From NCBI GenBank assembly GCA_965229605.1, contig OZ245892.1, positions 1,674,001 to 1,738,000 of the forward strand: a DNA stretch of 64,000 nt, given 5' to 3'. Origin of the DNA: G965229605 sp965229605 (GTDB lineage: Bacteria; Pseudomonadota; Alphaproteobacteria; CBDDJK01). The notes under the pieces were generated by a model. The model was not told the origin of the DNA. It searched no databases and worked only from the letters and a program-made list of their open reading frames with translations. Below are positions 1 through 9,332 of the stretch, piece after piece. Both the position numbers and the translations under genes were made by a program. How positions within the stretch are numbered: position 1 is the first letter of the stretch; every line of letters starts with the position of its first letter.

Positions 1-572
1 GCCGCTGAAACAACCAGTCTGTCCTGCCGATAACCCTTACGCATAAAATCAGACAAGGTCGCGCGATTGAGTGACTGGACCGATTCCACCGACCCCAAGA
101 TCGGCAAACCCATGGCATGGCGACCATAAGCTGCCGTTTGAAAGCGGTCATACACCACATCCTCTGGTGTATCCTCGCACTGGCCAATTTCCTGCAAAAT
201 CACCCCGCGCTCTCTGGAAAGCTCGTCCTCGTCCAGCGTGGCATGAAAGGACATGTCCGCCAGAATATCACTCGCCAGATCAAGATTATCCGATAAAATC
301 CGCGCATAATAGGCCGTGCGCTCCCGGCCGGTATAGGCATTGAGATAACCACCAACCGCCTCTATTTCCTCAGCAATCGCACGGGCCGTGCGCTTGCTGG
401 TTCCTTTAAAGACCATATGCTCCAGAAAATGCGCCGCCCCATTCTCGCTGGCCTGCTCATCGCGGGTGCCTACGTTAAACCAGCAGCCAAGGCTGACGCT
501 TTCAATCCCCTCCATCAAATCGCTGGCAACGCAAATGCCATTATCAAGGTATGTAATTTGGGGCGCGGTCAT
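1..572 (-). CDS. M16 family zinc peptidase (processing-peptidase type), partial
   Basis: The frame opens at an ATG at 572 and runs off the left edge, so only about 190 N-terminal residues are present. Residues 48-52 read HFLEH, the inverted zinc-binding motif (HxxEH) of the pitrilysin/M16 family. The following segment (KGT, then a GGYLNAYTGRE-like stretch) and the downstream acidic ERGVILQEI region match the mitochondrial-processing-peptidase-like branch common in alphaproteobacteria. The family cleaves peptides using a zinc ion; the physiological substrate of the bacterial members is not well defined. Its start overlaps the thrC stop in an ATGA arrangement, so it is very probably translationally coupled to thrC. 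This thrC-M16 pairing is frequent in alphaproteobacteria. The family assignment is secure; the C-terminal domain cannot be seen. Confidence 0.93.
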   Translation of the reverse strand, partial: MTAPQITYLDNGICVASDLMEGIESVSLGCWFNVGTRDEQASENGAAHFLEHMVFKGTSKRTARAIAEEIEAVGGYLNAYTGRERTAYYARILSDNLDLASDILADMSFHATLDEDELSRERGVILQEIGQCEDTPEDVVYDRFQTAAYGRHAMGLPILGSVESVQSLNRATLSDFMRKGYRQDRLVVSA

Positions 573-1987
573 AGAAGGCTCTTTTCGTCAATATAGGCTT
601 TTAAAACTGCCAGATGGTCAGTCTCTATCGTATGATAACGTTCTTCTTTATCTTCCAGCCCGTCAAGCACCGAAGGCACTGGCGGCAAGCGACCGGTGGC
701 CTGCAAGACTGCATCCGGGAATTTTGCCGGATGGGCCGTTGCGATGGTCACAACTGGCCCTTTCAGGCCCAGGTACTTATGCGAGTTTTTATGACAGGCA
801 TGGCGGGCAGCCGCAAGACCCACCGCCGTATGCGGATCAATCACCGCATCATAATGACTGGCAAGGTCTTTCATCACATCAAGCGTTTCTTCATCACTGA
901 TGGCATGGGCTTTAAATAAATCCTCTGTGCCAGCTTTCCAGTCTGAAGGCAGGGAAAGCTGCCCGTCGGTGCGGAAACGGGTCACCATATCGCGGACCAT
1001 CGGCCCATCACGGCCAGACAGATCAAACAACAGACGTTCGAGATTGCTTGGAATTTGAATATCAATCGCCGGTGTCAAGGTCGGGGCGACCGTGCGCATC
1101 TGCATGGGTTCACCTGAAAAGAAGCGGCTGACGTTATCATTTTTATTAGAGCCGATGATAAAATTTTCAATGGGAAGCCCCATTTTTCGGGCCACCCATC
1201 CGGCAAATATATTTCCAAAATTGCCGGTTGGCACAGCAAAGGAAAGTGACCGTTCCGGTGCCCCCAGAGCCAGCGCGGCATAGGCATAATAAAGGGTCTG
1301 GGCCATGACCCGTGCCCAGTTGATTGAATTGACCGCCGCAATATGATGGCGATCCCGGAAAGGCGGATCGGCAAACAGAGATTTCACCAAATCCTGACAA
1401 TCGTCGAAACTGCCCTCGATGGCGATATTATGGACATTTTGATCCTGGATCGTGGTCATCTGGCGGCGTTGAACATCCGAAACCCGGCCTTTGGGATGGA
1501 GCATGAAAATGGTGATGCCTTCGCGCCCACGCACTGAATCAATGGCCGCAGAGCCTGTATCCCCGGAGGTCGCGCCGACAATCGTGATATGCTGCCCTGC
1601 CCGCATCAAGGCTTTTTCCATCAAGCGGCCCACCAGCTGCAAGGCATAGTCTTTAAAGGACAGGGTCGGGCCATGAAAAAGCTCCAAGAGCCAGTGATCC
1701 CGCTCAATCTGGTGCAGGGGCGCAATCGCTCTATGATGAAAACTGTCAGCAAAATCAGACAGAACAGACTCAAAATCAGTTGCCAGTGGATCGTGCTTTA
1801 AAAAATCCTCTAACAGATTGCCCGCCAGGTCTTTATAAGAAAGAGACGAAAAGGCCTGCCATTGTTTTTTGGAAAAATGCGGCCATTTTTCAGGCACATA
1901 AAGCCCGCCATCTATAGCCAGCCCGGCCAGAAGGACTTCTGAAAACCCCAGTATCGGGGCATCGCCACGAGTTGATTGAAAACGCAT
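569..1987 (-). CDS. thrC: Threonine synthase
   Basis: A 472-residue protein of the long threonine synthase type, a cytoplasmic PLP enzyme that converts O-phosphohomoserine to threonine. The N-terminus (about residues 1-90) is the typical threonine synthase N-terminal domain with GGLYVPE. The PLP lysine lies in LSFKDYA (Lys112), and the glycine-rich phosphate loop is visible as ATSGDTGSAA. The C-terminal GLAAAR and TAHPAKFPDAV stretches are also characteristic. The gene sits 12 bases downstream of ilvD, and its stop overlaps the M16 peptidase start, suggesting one transcript ilvD-thrC-peptidase. No threonine or isoleucine attenuator was recognised upstream. Length and motifs are normal for the family. 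Confidence 0.97.
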   Translation of the reverse strand: MRFQSTRGDAPILGFSEVLLAGLAIDGGLYVPEKWPHFSKKQWQAFSSLSYKDLAGNLLEDFLKHDPLATDFESVLSDFADSFHHRAIAPLHQIERDHWLLELFHGPTLSFKDYALQLVGRLMEKALMRAGQHITIVGATSGDTGSAAIDSVRGREGITIFMLHPKGRVSDVQRRQMTTIQDQNVHNIAIEGSFDDCQDLVKSLFADPPFRDRHHIAAVNSINWARVMAQTLYYAYAALALGAPERSLSFAVPTGNFGNIFAGWVARKMGLPIENFIIGSNKNDNVSRFFSGEPMQMRTVAPTLTPAIDIQIPSNLERLLFDLSGRDGPMVRDMVTRFRTDGQLSLPSDWKAGTEDLFKAHAISDEETLDVMKDLASHYDAVIDPHTAVGLAAARHACHKNSHKYLGLKGPVVTIATAHPAKFPDAVLQATGRLPPVPSVLDGLEDKEERYHTIETDHLAVLKAYIDEKSLL

Positions 1988-1999
1988 CAGGCTTATGTG

Positions 2000-3847
2000 T
2001 TACAGGGTGGCAAGTTTGCGATAATCCCGCACCGCCCCGCGGTCAGCCGAGGTCGTAAAGGCCGCATAGACTTTAAGAGCCGTTGAGACCTTGCGCCGAC
2101 GCTTCTTTACCGGCTCCCAGCCCGCTTTATTCTGTGCCGCCCGGCGTTCCTCCAGAACTGCAGCATCAACGCATAAGGTCAAGCTGCGCGAAGGAATATC
2201 AATGTCAATCCTGTCCCCGTCTTCAACCAGACCAATCGTGCCCTGTTCAGCCGCTTCCGGGGAGACATGGCCTATCGACAAGCCCGATGTCCCGCCAGAA
2301 AATCTTCCATCGGTAATCAGCGCGCATTCTTTGCCCAGCCCCATGCTTTTTAAATAGCTGGTCGGATACAGCATCTCTTGCATGCCCGGGCCACCACGCG
2401 GGCCTTCATAACGGATCAGGACAATATCTCCCTTGACAATTTTCCCCTCCAGAATAGCCGCAACCGCCGCATCCTGACTTTCAAAAATACGGGCCGGACC
2501 TGAAAAGGTCAAAATCGATTCATCAACCCCGGCGGTTTTGACAATCGATCCATTCTCGGCCAGATTGCCGTAAAGAACTGCCAATCCGCCGTCCTGACTA
2601 TAGGCGTTTTTGCCATTGCGGATACAGCCACTGTCCCGGTCATGATCCAGTTCCGGCCAATATTTATCCTGACTAAAAGCCTGGGTTGTCCGCACCCCGC
2701 CCGGTGCTGCCAGATAGAGTTTTTTCACCTCCTCTGCCGGATTGCGCATGATGTCATACTGTTCAATCGCCTCTCCAATACTTGGGGTATGAACGGTTGC
2801 ACAATCCCGCGCAATCAGACCCAGCCGGTCAAGCTCTCCCAATATCCCGTAAATCCCGCCTGCCCGGTGGCAATCCTCAATGTGATAAGTCTGGCTGGCC
2901 GGGGCCAATTTACATAGATTGGGGACTTTGCGCGAAAGCTGGTCAATATCCTTCATGGTGAAGTCAATTTCACCCTCTTCAGCCGCCGCCAGAATATGAA
3001 GCACCGTATTGGTTGACCCGCCCATCGCAATATCCAACGTCATGGCATTACAAAAAGCCGCCCGGTTGGCTATATTGCGCGGCAAAGCATTTTCGTCTTC
3101 CTGCACATAATAGCGTTTGGCCAGCTCAACAATCTGCCGACCGGCTTCTTCAAAAAGTCCCTGGCGTAGCTTATGGGTGGCCAGCACGGTTCCATTGCCC
3201 GGCAGGGAAAGCCCCAAAGCCTCGGTCAGGCAATTCATCGAATTGGCTGTAAACATGCCTGAACAGGACCCGCAGGTTGGGCAGGCACTGCGCTCATACT
3301 CGTCGGCCAATTCGTCCGTTGTTTCAGGATTGGCCGCATGGACCATGGCATCAATCAGGTCAACCGCCCGGGTTTCTCCGTCAACCACAACCTTGCCCGC
3401 CTCCATCGGTCCGCCGGACACAAAGATAACCGGAATATTTAACCGCATCGCCGCAATCAACATGCCCGGTGTGATTTTGTCACAGTTCGAGATACAAACC
3501 AGGGCATCCGCGCAATGGGCATTGACCATATATTCAACAGCATCGGCAATGACCTCACGCGAAGGCAGGGAATACAACATGCCGTCATGGCCCATGGCAA
3601 TCCCGTCATCAACCGCGATGGTATTAAACTCTTTGGCGACACCGCCCGCTTTTTCCACCTGCCGGGCCACCAGCTGTCCAAGGTCTTTAAGATGCACATG
3701 ACCCGGCACAAACTGGGTAAAGGAATTGGAAATCGCAATAATCGGCTTGCCAAAATCTTCGCTTGTCATGCCGGTGGCACGCCATAATGCGCGGGCTCCC
3801 GCCATATTGCGCCCGTGGGTGGAGGTCTTTGATCGATAGTCTGGCAT
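2000..3847 (-). CDS. ilvD: Dihydroxy-acid dehydratase
   Basis: A 615-residue IlvD protein, the iron-sulfur dehydratase that makes 2-ketoisovalerate and 2-keto-3-methylvalerate in valine and isoleucine synthesis. Cluster and metal ligands are visible: the CISNCDK motif (Cys122, with Lys124 as the usual carbamylated lysine) and CPTCGSCSGMF (Cys195). The C-terminal swivel domain carries DGRFSGGTSGLSIGH and the RGGPGMQEM signature. The ATG is preceded by an AAGGACGG ribosome-binding site. It is followed closely by thrC, which joins branched-chain amino acid and threonine synthesis in one unit. Length matches the bacterial family. Confidence 0.97.
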   Translation of the reverse strand: MPDYRSKTSTHGRNMAGARALWRATGMTSEDFGKPIIAISNSFTQFVPGHVHLKDLGQLVARQVEKAGGVAKEFNTIAVDDGIAMGHDGMLYSLPSREVIADAVEYMVNAHCADALVCISNCDKITPGMLIAAMRLNIPVIFVSGGPMEAGKVVVDGETRAVDLIDAMVHAANPETTDELADEYERSACPTCGSCSGMFTANSMNCLTEALGLSLPGNGTVLATHKLRQGLFEEAGRQIVELAKRYYVQEDENALPRNIANRAAFCNAMTLDIAMGGSTNTVLHILAAAEEGEIDFTMKDIDQLSRKVPNLCKLAPASQTYHIEDCHRAGGIYGILGELDRLGLIARDCATVHTPSIGEAIEQYDIMRNPAEEVKKLYLAAPGGVRTTQAFSQDKYWPELDHDRDSGCIRNGKNAYSQDGGLAVLYGNLAENGSIVKTAGVDESILTFSGPARIFESQDAAVAAILEGKIVKGDIVLIRYEGPRGGPGMQEMLYPTSYLKSMGLGKECALITDGRFSGGTSGLSIGHVSPEAAEQGTIGLVEDGDRIDIDIPSRSLTLCVDAAVLEERRAAQNKAGWEPVKKRRRKVSTALKVYAAFTTSADRGAVRDYRKLATL

Positions 3848-3885
3848 GGTCCGTCCTTATGATTTAAACAAATCCATATCGTCTG

Positions 3886-5016
3886 TTACGCCTGATTTTC
3901 TGATGAATGTAAATCTTGATAAATGGCAATCGTGTCTTTTACCATCTTTTTAACGTCATAGCGACTGGAAGCTTTGCGCGCCGCTGTGCCAATAATCGCC
4001 CGCCTTGCCTGACTCAACTGCAAGGATTTTTCAAGTTTTTCTGAAAGATCATCGGCATCATTCGGCTTGAATAAATAACCCGTTTTCCCATGCGTGACTT
4101 GCTCCAGCGCGCCGCCATGAGCCGGGGCAACCGTGACTCTGGCCATCGCCTGGGCTTCAACAATCACCCGGCCAAAAGCCTCGGGATCGCGGGAGGCCGA
4201 CACCACAACATCAGACAACATCAAAGCCGCTGGCATATCCTCACAGGTGCCGGTCATCTGGACTTTTTCAGAAATCCCCAGCTGGTCAGCAAGCTGCGTC
4301 ACCCGCTTGGCAAAAGCCTGATTTTCTCCACTATCGCCAACCAGCAAACAATGAAAATTCACCCGGTCTTTCAGTTTGGCCAGGGCTTCAATCAGTAATT
4401 CCTGGCCTTTCCAGGTTGAAAAGCGGGCGGGCAATAACACAGACGGGCAGTTGTCCGGCAGTTGCCAGCGCCTTGCCAAATCCTGCAAGCGGTCCGGGTG
4501 AATGGCATCCGGGTTAAAGCGAACCATGTCAATGCCACGCAAAACCACGCAAAGCGCATCCGACTTAACCCGATAATGGCTTGTAATATGATCCTGGATA
4601 AACTGGCTGATCGCAATCACCCGATCTCCGCGCGCCATGATAGAATTATAGAGTTTCTTGCCATACCAGCTGAAATTATAGGTGCCGTGAAAAGTTGTGA
4701 CGAAATGAACGCCGGTGAGGCGGGCCACCGCCCAGCCAAGCCAGGCCGGAGCCCGGCTTCGCGCATGAATCAGGGTGATTTTCTCTTTGCGGACAAGATG
4801 GAGCAAGCGGAAGAAATTGATAAAAAAGAAAAACCGCCAATGAAGCGGCATCTGGATATGTTTGGTGCCGTGCCGCTGAATATGAGGCAAAAAGCGTCCT
4901 CCACCAGATACAACATAATTTTCAATACCTTCGTGATTCAAGGCCACCGCCACATCGACAGTACCACGCTCGGCACCGCCTAATTCAAGCTCGGGAATCA
5001 GTTGCAGGATTTTCAT
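3886..5016 (-). CDS. Glycosyltransferase family 4
   Basis: A 376-residue GT-B fold glycosyltransferase. I place the start at the internal ATG (5016, MKILQLIPELE) because this is the canonical N-terminus with the GGAERGT loop; upstream in-frame codons would overlap rmuC. The C-terminal half has the GT4 EX7E motif as EAFGRVIVE and the AHGGALEQV phosphate-binding region. Such enzymes transfer a sugar from a nucleotide-sugar donor, usually in lipopolysaccharide or capsule assembly at the inner face of the membrane. The acceptor and sugar cannot be inferred. The gene follows rmuC by 34 bases on the same strand, probably in the same transcript. Confidence 0.88.
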   Translation of the reverse strand: MKILQLIPELELGGAERGTVDVAVALNHEGIENYVVSGGGRFLPHIQRHGTKHIQMPLHWRFFFFINFFRLLHLVRKEKITLIHARSRAPAWLGWAVARLTGVHFVTTFHGTYNFSWYGKKLYNSIMARGDRVIAISQFIQDHITSHYRVKSDALCVVLRGIDMVRFNPDAIHPDRLQDLARRWQLPDNCPSVLLPARFSTWKGQELLIEALAKLKDRVNFHCLLVGDSGENQAFAKRVTQLADQLGISEKVQMTGTCEDMPAALMLSDVVVSASRDPEAFGRVIVEAQAMARVTVAPAHGGALEQVTHGKTGYLFKPNDADDLSEKLEKSLQLSQARRAIIGTAARKASSRYDVKKMVKDTIAIYQDLHSSENQA

Positions 5017-5050
5017 CGAATCTTTCTCAGTTACATCACAAATAGCCCGC

Positions 5051-6463
5051 TTAAGCAGACGGGACATTGTCTTCTTCAATCAATAAAGCCTTATCCTCAA
5101 TGGCCGGGCTTTGATCATCCTCCACTTCAATCAGGCGGGCATCGGCATCAATCGCCCGCGGGACAACATCAAATCGCCTGAACGGGCTGGGCAACTTCTT
5201 TGTGGGCTCTGCCACCCCCAGTTCAACCAGACGCCTCATACTGGGCAAGACCCGCTGATTAACTGAACCAGCCGCTTTATCCAGAGCCCGCACCGCCGTG
5301 GTCAAAGCACCTTCAATCCGCGCAACATTCTCAAAATAAGGAATAAGCCGCATGATTAAATTTTCCGTCTCCTGCGCAATCACTGCAAAATTCGCTTCTT
5401 GCCGGTCAAGCCGGACATGGGCTTCGGCCAGACCGATGGCAGCCCATAGCCCGTTGCTGCTGGTCGGATAGACCTGATGAGCCGCTGCTTTTTCCATGAA
5501 CTGCGGATCAGCCCGTGTCAATTTTTCCAAGGCCCCTTCATTGGGAAGCCACATCAAGGTAATCACAAGGGCCGGACGTTTTGTATCATCCAGCTGGCGC
5601 ATGGCCTGTGTGACCGCCGCCCGATAATCACGGCTGCATAAATCCTTCAGGTGCTTCTCCATACTCTGTTTAAAATTAGCCAGAATAGACGTGGTTGCCT
5701 CTGCTGCGCCGCTTTCCTTTTCGGCCAAAGCCTCATTTTCTGCCAGTTCCAGCAAATATTTTGAAGATTTACTATCAATAACCAGAAGGGTCTCTCCCGG
5801 CAAAAAAACAACCGCATCCGGGCGTTTGCGCCCCTCCGAGGCCGGGAGACTATATTCAAGGATATAATCACGCCCTTCCGACAAGCCCATAGAAGACAGC
5901 ATATTGGCCAGCGCAGTCTGCGATGCCTGCCCGGCCCCGCCAGGAGAGGACAAGGCCCGGCGCATCACATCAATCGCACTGCCGGTCTGTGCTGCCGTTT
6001 GTTCGTTCACCGCCAGACGTTGGCTCATCTGTTCGACCTGAGTCATCAAGCCGCTTGTCAGCTTCTTCAATTCATTTTCATGAAGTTGACGCTGGGCCGT
6101 GCTTTCGCGCTTGTGATCGCCAAGCAGTTGTGAGGACACCTGCTTCGTTGCTTCAAGCGCGCTGGCACTGGCCAGTTTCTGATATTGCTCGCGGTTTTCC
6201 TTATCAAGCTGCAAACGTCTTTCATAATCAACAATCGCCTGCTCACGGGCGGCAAGCTGTTGAACAAGATCAAGCTCCCGCGCCCGGCAAAGCTCTATTT
6301 GCTGATCGCGCTGAAAAATAACCTGGCGCAATTCATCGACCCTGGCACTGGAATCATTATCACCTGTCCCCTGATTTCTGGCCCGCCATAAAAACCAGCA
6401 AAGCACCAGGCAAATAGCTGCAAGCGCACCCAGTAAAAGCAGGGGAAGGTCAGGGATCATCAC
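5051..6463 (-). CDS. rmuC: DNA recombination protein RmuC
   Basis: A 470-residue RmuC family protein. Residues about 5-27 form an N-terminal membrane helix, followed by a long Gln/Glu/Arg-rich coiled coil (about residues 40-170). The conserved nuclease-like core then contains EYSLPASEGRKRPDAVVFLPG and VIDSKSS (PD-(D/E)XK-like). RmuC limits DNA inversion events at short repeats in Escherichia coli; its biochemical activity is inferred from the fold. The start overlaps the stop of the upstream MFS gene (ATGA), so the two are likely coupled. The acidic C-terminal tail is rich in E and D, as in several alphaproteobacterial homologues. Confidence 0.93.
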   Translation of the reverse strand: MMIPDLPLLLLGALAAICLVLCWFLWRARNQGTGDNDSSARVDELRQVIFQRDQQIELCRARELDLVQQLAAREQAIVDYERRLQLDKENREQYQKLASASALEATKQVSSQLLGDHKRESTAQRQLHENELKKLTSGLMTQVEQMSQRLAVNEQTAAQTGSAIDVMRRALSSPGGAGQASQTALANMLSSMGLSEGRDYILEYSLPASEGRKRPDAVVFLPGETLLVIDSKSSKYLLELAENEALAEKESGAAEATTSILANFKQSMEKHLKDLCSRDYRAAVTQAMRQLDDTKRPALVITLMWLPNEGALEKLTRADPQFMEKAAAHQVYPTSSNGLWAAIGLAEAHVRLDRQEANFAVIAQETENLIMRLIPYFENVARIEGALTTAVRALDKAAGSVNQRVLPSMRRLVELGVAEPTKKLPSPFRRFDVVPRAIDADARLIEVEDDQSPAIEDKALLIEEDNVPSA

Positions 6464-7815
6464 GAGGGGACTTTTTCATGTGCTGGCGTTGCGCCCGATT
6501 TAGGAGGACTGCGCGGATCAATTTCACCAAGGCGGGGGCTGGTGGCAGAAAGATGGACAAACGGATCACGTTCGGCCGCCGGGCGTGATGTCCGTTGTCC
6601 AAGCCGCCATGCCAGAAAGCCGACATAGGCTGACATAAAGAATGCTGAATTGATGAAAATGCCTGAAGGCCCGATCCAGTCCATCAGCTGTCCGCCCCAG
6701 ATGGGTCCGATAATCATGCCAAGGCTAAAAGAAAAAAGCAGGGTTGAGCAGGTGGGGATGATTTCTTCCGGCTTGGCGTAGTCGGTTGCATGGGCCATAC
6801 AGATTGAATAAATAGACATTGAAACCCCGCCCCAGACCCCGGCAAGAACCATCAAAACCCAGAAAGGAAGCCAGCTTCCGAAGGCCGAAATTATCAGGGA
6901 GGCAATGACGCTTAAAACCGCCAGCCCGATCATGACCTGGCGGCGGTCATATTTATCGGACAACCATCCGGCGGGCCATTGTGCGATCAGATTGCCAAGC
7001 TGCATGACTGAAAAAAGGGCCGCCCCCCCCGCGACCCCATAGCCCAGATTGCTGGCATAGACCGGGGTCAGATTGGTGATCGAACTGCTGGAGAGCGAGC
7101 TGGCCACCACCCCGATGATAGCAGCCGGGGCCAGTTGGTAAACAGAAAAGAGGCTCATTTTCGGGCGTTTATTTGGGCCGACTTTTTTATTCTGTTCTTT
7201 AGCTTCACCGGGGTTGGTGGGCGCGCTGGCATGGGTCAGGGCCACCGGTATCAGGGCGAGCGAGAAAAACGCACTTGCGACCATAAAGAGCGCAACCAGC
7301 GGCAGGCTGTTTTGTGAGTCGTCTGCATTTCCGGATATATTGGCGACTGGATAGATAAGCAGAAGCAGAGGCATCAATGACATTGAAAGTTTATAGACCA
7401 AGGTATATGCTGCGAGCACGCGCCCGCGCCAGTCGTCGTCGGTGCGCGAGCTGATCCAGCCTTCGCAGACCATGAAGAGTCCGGCCAGAGCCATCATCAT
7501 CGCCCCGCGCACAAAGGTATAGAGCCAGATATTGACGCTGATGGACAGAATAAGCGCCCCGATGGAGAGAACGGCGGCAAGAGCGGCAAAGGTCCGGATA
7601 TGTCCGATGCGGTCAATCAGGGCTGGAAAAGTGAGGGTGCCGATCAGGAAGCCTGCGGAGGCCACGGCTGCGCTAAGCCCGATGATGCTGGAGCTATAGC
7701 CCGCTTCGGCCAATACGCCGGGCAAAAGAGCGGTTAGCAGTCCAAAGCTGCCCTGAATAAACCCCATACCGATGATAACCGCGCTAACGGCCCAATAGGG
7801 ATTATTGATCATCAC
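6460..7815 (-). CDS. Major facilitator superfamily transporter
   Basis: A 451-residue polytopic protein with the two six-helix halves of an MFS carrier, separated by a basic central loop near residues 205-225 (KEQNKKVGPNKRPK). The loop between helices 2 and 3 carries a DRIGHIR version of the family signature, and the second half has the matching WLSDKYDRRQ. It resembles the YcaD-like group of uncharacterised MFS proteins. The C-terminal 40 residues are hydrophilic. Substrate is unknown. The stop overlaps the rmuC start by four bases. Start choice between the first two Met codons (7815 or 7812) is open. Confidence 0.88.
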   Translation of the reverse strand: MMINNPYWAVSAVIIGMGFIQGSFGLLTALLPGVLAEAGYSSSIIGLSAAVASAGFLIGTLTFPALIDRIGHIRTFAALAAVLSIGALILSISVNIWLYTFVRGAMMMALAGLFMVCEGWISSRTDDDWRGRVLAAYTLVYKLSMSLMPLLLLIYPVANISGNADDSQNSLPLVALFMVASAFFSLALIPVALTHASAPTNPGEAKEQNKKVGPNKRPKMSLFSVYQLAPAAIIGVVASSLSSSSITNLTPVYASNLGYGVAGGAALFSVMQLGNLIAQWPAGWLSDKYDRRQVMIGLAVLSVIASLIISAFGSWLPFWVLMVLAGVWGGVSMSIYSICMAHATDYAKPEEIIPTCSTLLFSFSLGMIIGPIWGGQLMDWIGPSGIFINSAFFMSAYVGFLAWRLGQRTSRPAAERDPFVHLSATSPRLGEIDPRSPPKSGATPAHEKVPS

Positions 7816-7851
7816 ATAAGCTGGGGCATAAAAAGGAGGGGGGAAATAGGG

Positions 7852-8577
7852 TCAGGAAAGGATATCCTGCTGCGCTTTGGTCAGAGCCGCACAGGCAGGC
7901 ACGGCGAAATCTGCCATTTCATTGAGTTGGGTGCGGGAGAAGGTCCCTTTTTCAGCCGTGGCCTGAACTTCAACCAGGTCGCCTGAACCGGTGATGACAA
8001 AGTTTGCGTCGACTTCGGCCTCGGAATCTTCATCATAATCAAGGTCAAGGCGCACCTGACCATTGATGATGCCACAAGAGATCGCTGCCACTGACTGTGA
8101 TAACGGGGAAGAGGCCAGCGCCCCGATTTTAACCAGATGCTGACAGGCAAGGGCCAGTGCGACATAGCCGCCGGTAATCGCGGCGGTGCGGGTGCCGCCG
8201 TCTGCTTCCAGAACATCGCAGTCAATCGTGATTTGATAGGGGGACAGCGATTCCAGAACGGTGATGGCCCGCAAGGACCGGCCAATCAGGCGTGAAATCT
8301 CTTTTGTGCGGCCTGATTCAGCGTTGCGTTTACGATCAGACCGGCTGTGCGTGGCCCGCGGCAACATGCCGTATTCAGCCGTGACCCAGCCCTTATTCTG
8401 CCCGCGCAGAAAAAGCGGCACCCGGTCTTCAACCGAAGCGGTGCATAAAACCCGTGTATGGCCAAATTGTGCCAGACAGGCCCCTTCGGCATAGCGCGAC
8501 GCATCGGGAGTCAAGACGACCTTGCGCATCGCATCAACTGCGCGTTTTGTTCTTTGAGAGGTATTCTGGCTGCTCAT
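7852..8577 (-). CDS. rph: Ribonuclease PH
   Basis: A 241-residue RNase PH, the phosphate-dependent 3'-5' exoribonuclease that trims tRNA 3' ends. Conserved stretches include GRTKEISRLIGRSLRA (phosphate and RNA binding), DCDVLEADGGTRTAAITGG, and the C-terminal EVQATAEKGTFSR. Length fits the family. In many alphaproteobacteria rph lies next to rdgB and hrcA; here its upstream neighbour is instead a small zinc-ribbon gene 139 bases away. The upstream ribosome-binding site is weak. Nothing in the enzyme itself looks altered. Confidence 0.96.
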   Translation of the reverse strand: MSSQNTSQRTKRAVDAMRKVVLTPDASRYAEGACLAQFGHTRVLCTASVEDRVPLFLRGQNKGWVTAEYGMLPRATHSRSDRKRNAESGRTKEISRLIGRSLRAITVLESLSPYQITIDCDVLEADGGTRTAAITGGYVALALACQHLVKIGALASSPLSQSVAAISCGIINGQVRLDLDYDEDSEAEVDANFVITGSGDLVEVQATAEKGTFSRTQLNEMADFAVPACAALTKAQQDILS

Positions 8578-8716
8578 GGATACAAGATATCTATTTTATT
8601 GCATATGTTATGCAGCTTTATACAGCACTTTTAGTGGCCTTGTTTTTTAGGTGCCCTTATACCCACACTGCAAGGGCTTACCCACGCTGAAAGCCCAAGC
8701 CGCAAAAGATGAAAAT

Positions 8717-8887
8717 TTAAGCGGCCAGCGATGAATCATTCCATGCAGATGTCTGCTTGCAATTTCCACAAACACGCTCTCCCGGCCAGGAGGAGGTGAA
8801 ATCATTTCGACACATTAAACATTTACGGGTTTTACTTTCATATTTACGATCAGATTCAGGTTTCTTGTTTTTGCTGGAATCACTCAT
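8717..8887 (-). CDS. Small zinc-ribbon-like protein
   Basis: A 56-residue protein starting at MSDSSKNKKP; this ATG has a GAGGG sequence upstream and gives the compact form. After a charged, probably disordered N-terminus it has two CxxC knuckles, KCLMCRN and VCGNCKQ, separated by about a dozen residues, enough to bind one zinc ion. Similar short CxxC-CxxC proteins of unknown role are common in alphaproteobacteria. The gene is divergent from flgF across a 445-base spacer. A role in RNA or DNA contact is possible but unsupported. Confidence 0.7.
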   Translation of the reverse strand: MSDSSKNKKPESDRKYESKTRKCLMCRNDFTSSWPGERVCGNCKQTSAWNDSSLAA

Positions 8888-9332
8888 AAAAGCTGCCCTC
8901 ACGCTGGTTAATATTTGTCTTGTTCACACACACACTTACTGATCACCTGAAAACAGGGACGATTTTTTTAATATTATGAGAGACAAATTAACAACAGCAT
9001 TCAGTCAGATATTATATAATACACATCTACCGAATGTGACCGCTTCTTGTGTGACCGTTTCTTGGTCAGCTGGCTTATTGTTGTCTGGCCTGTTTTACCT
9101 GCCCTGCTGTCTCCACACCCACAAACACCCGGCTTTTAAACGTTGCTTGTACCTTTAAAGGCTTGTTTGCGCTTTTTAAAACATTCCTTAAAAGCGTAAC
9201 AGGCGTTTGCTCTCTATGAAATTAACATAGCGCATTTAAAAAAAGAATCCAAGTGTTGAATCCAGTTTTTGAAGAAAAAAGAATCTGTTGCGCATAAATT
9301 TGAGCTGGCACGAAAATTGAATCTTGGGAGGT
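8888..9332. other. Divergent spacer between small zinc-ribbon gene and flgF
   Basis: This 445-base AT-rich spacer holds no convincing gene. It carries a 15-base tandem repeat at 9035-9064 and runs of T and A near 8965 and 9240. The flgF ribosome-binding site GGGAGG lies at 9326-9331. The flgF promoter should lie here. The best-looking sigma-54-type element (9306-9320) is too close to the start codon to be accepted. Confidence 0.5.
9035..9064. repeat. 15-base tandem direct repeat upstream of flgF
   Basis: Two adjacent copies of TGTGACCGYTTCTTG (9035-9049 and 9050-9064) differ at one base. The pair lies about 270 bases before flgF in the intergenic spacer. A regulator-binding site is conceivable; chance duplication is also possible. 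Confidence 0.6.

Noticed and set aside
9174..9192. TTAA-N8-TTAA resembling a CtrA site upstream of flgF
   Set aside because: CtrA sites have a seven-base gap; this one is eight in AT-rich sequence, so a chance match is likely.
9306..9320. TGGCACG-N4-TTGA, resembling a sigma-54 promoter before flgF
   Set aside because: The essential GC at -12 is GA, and transcription would start about at the ATG, leaving no room for the GGGAGG ribosome-binding site.
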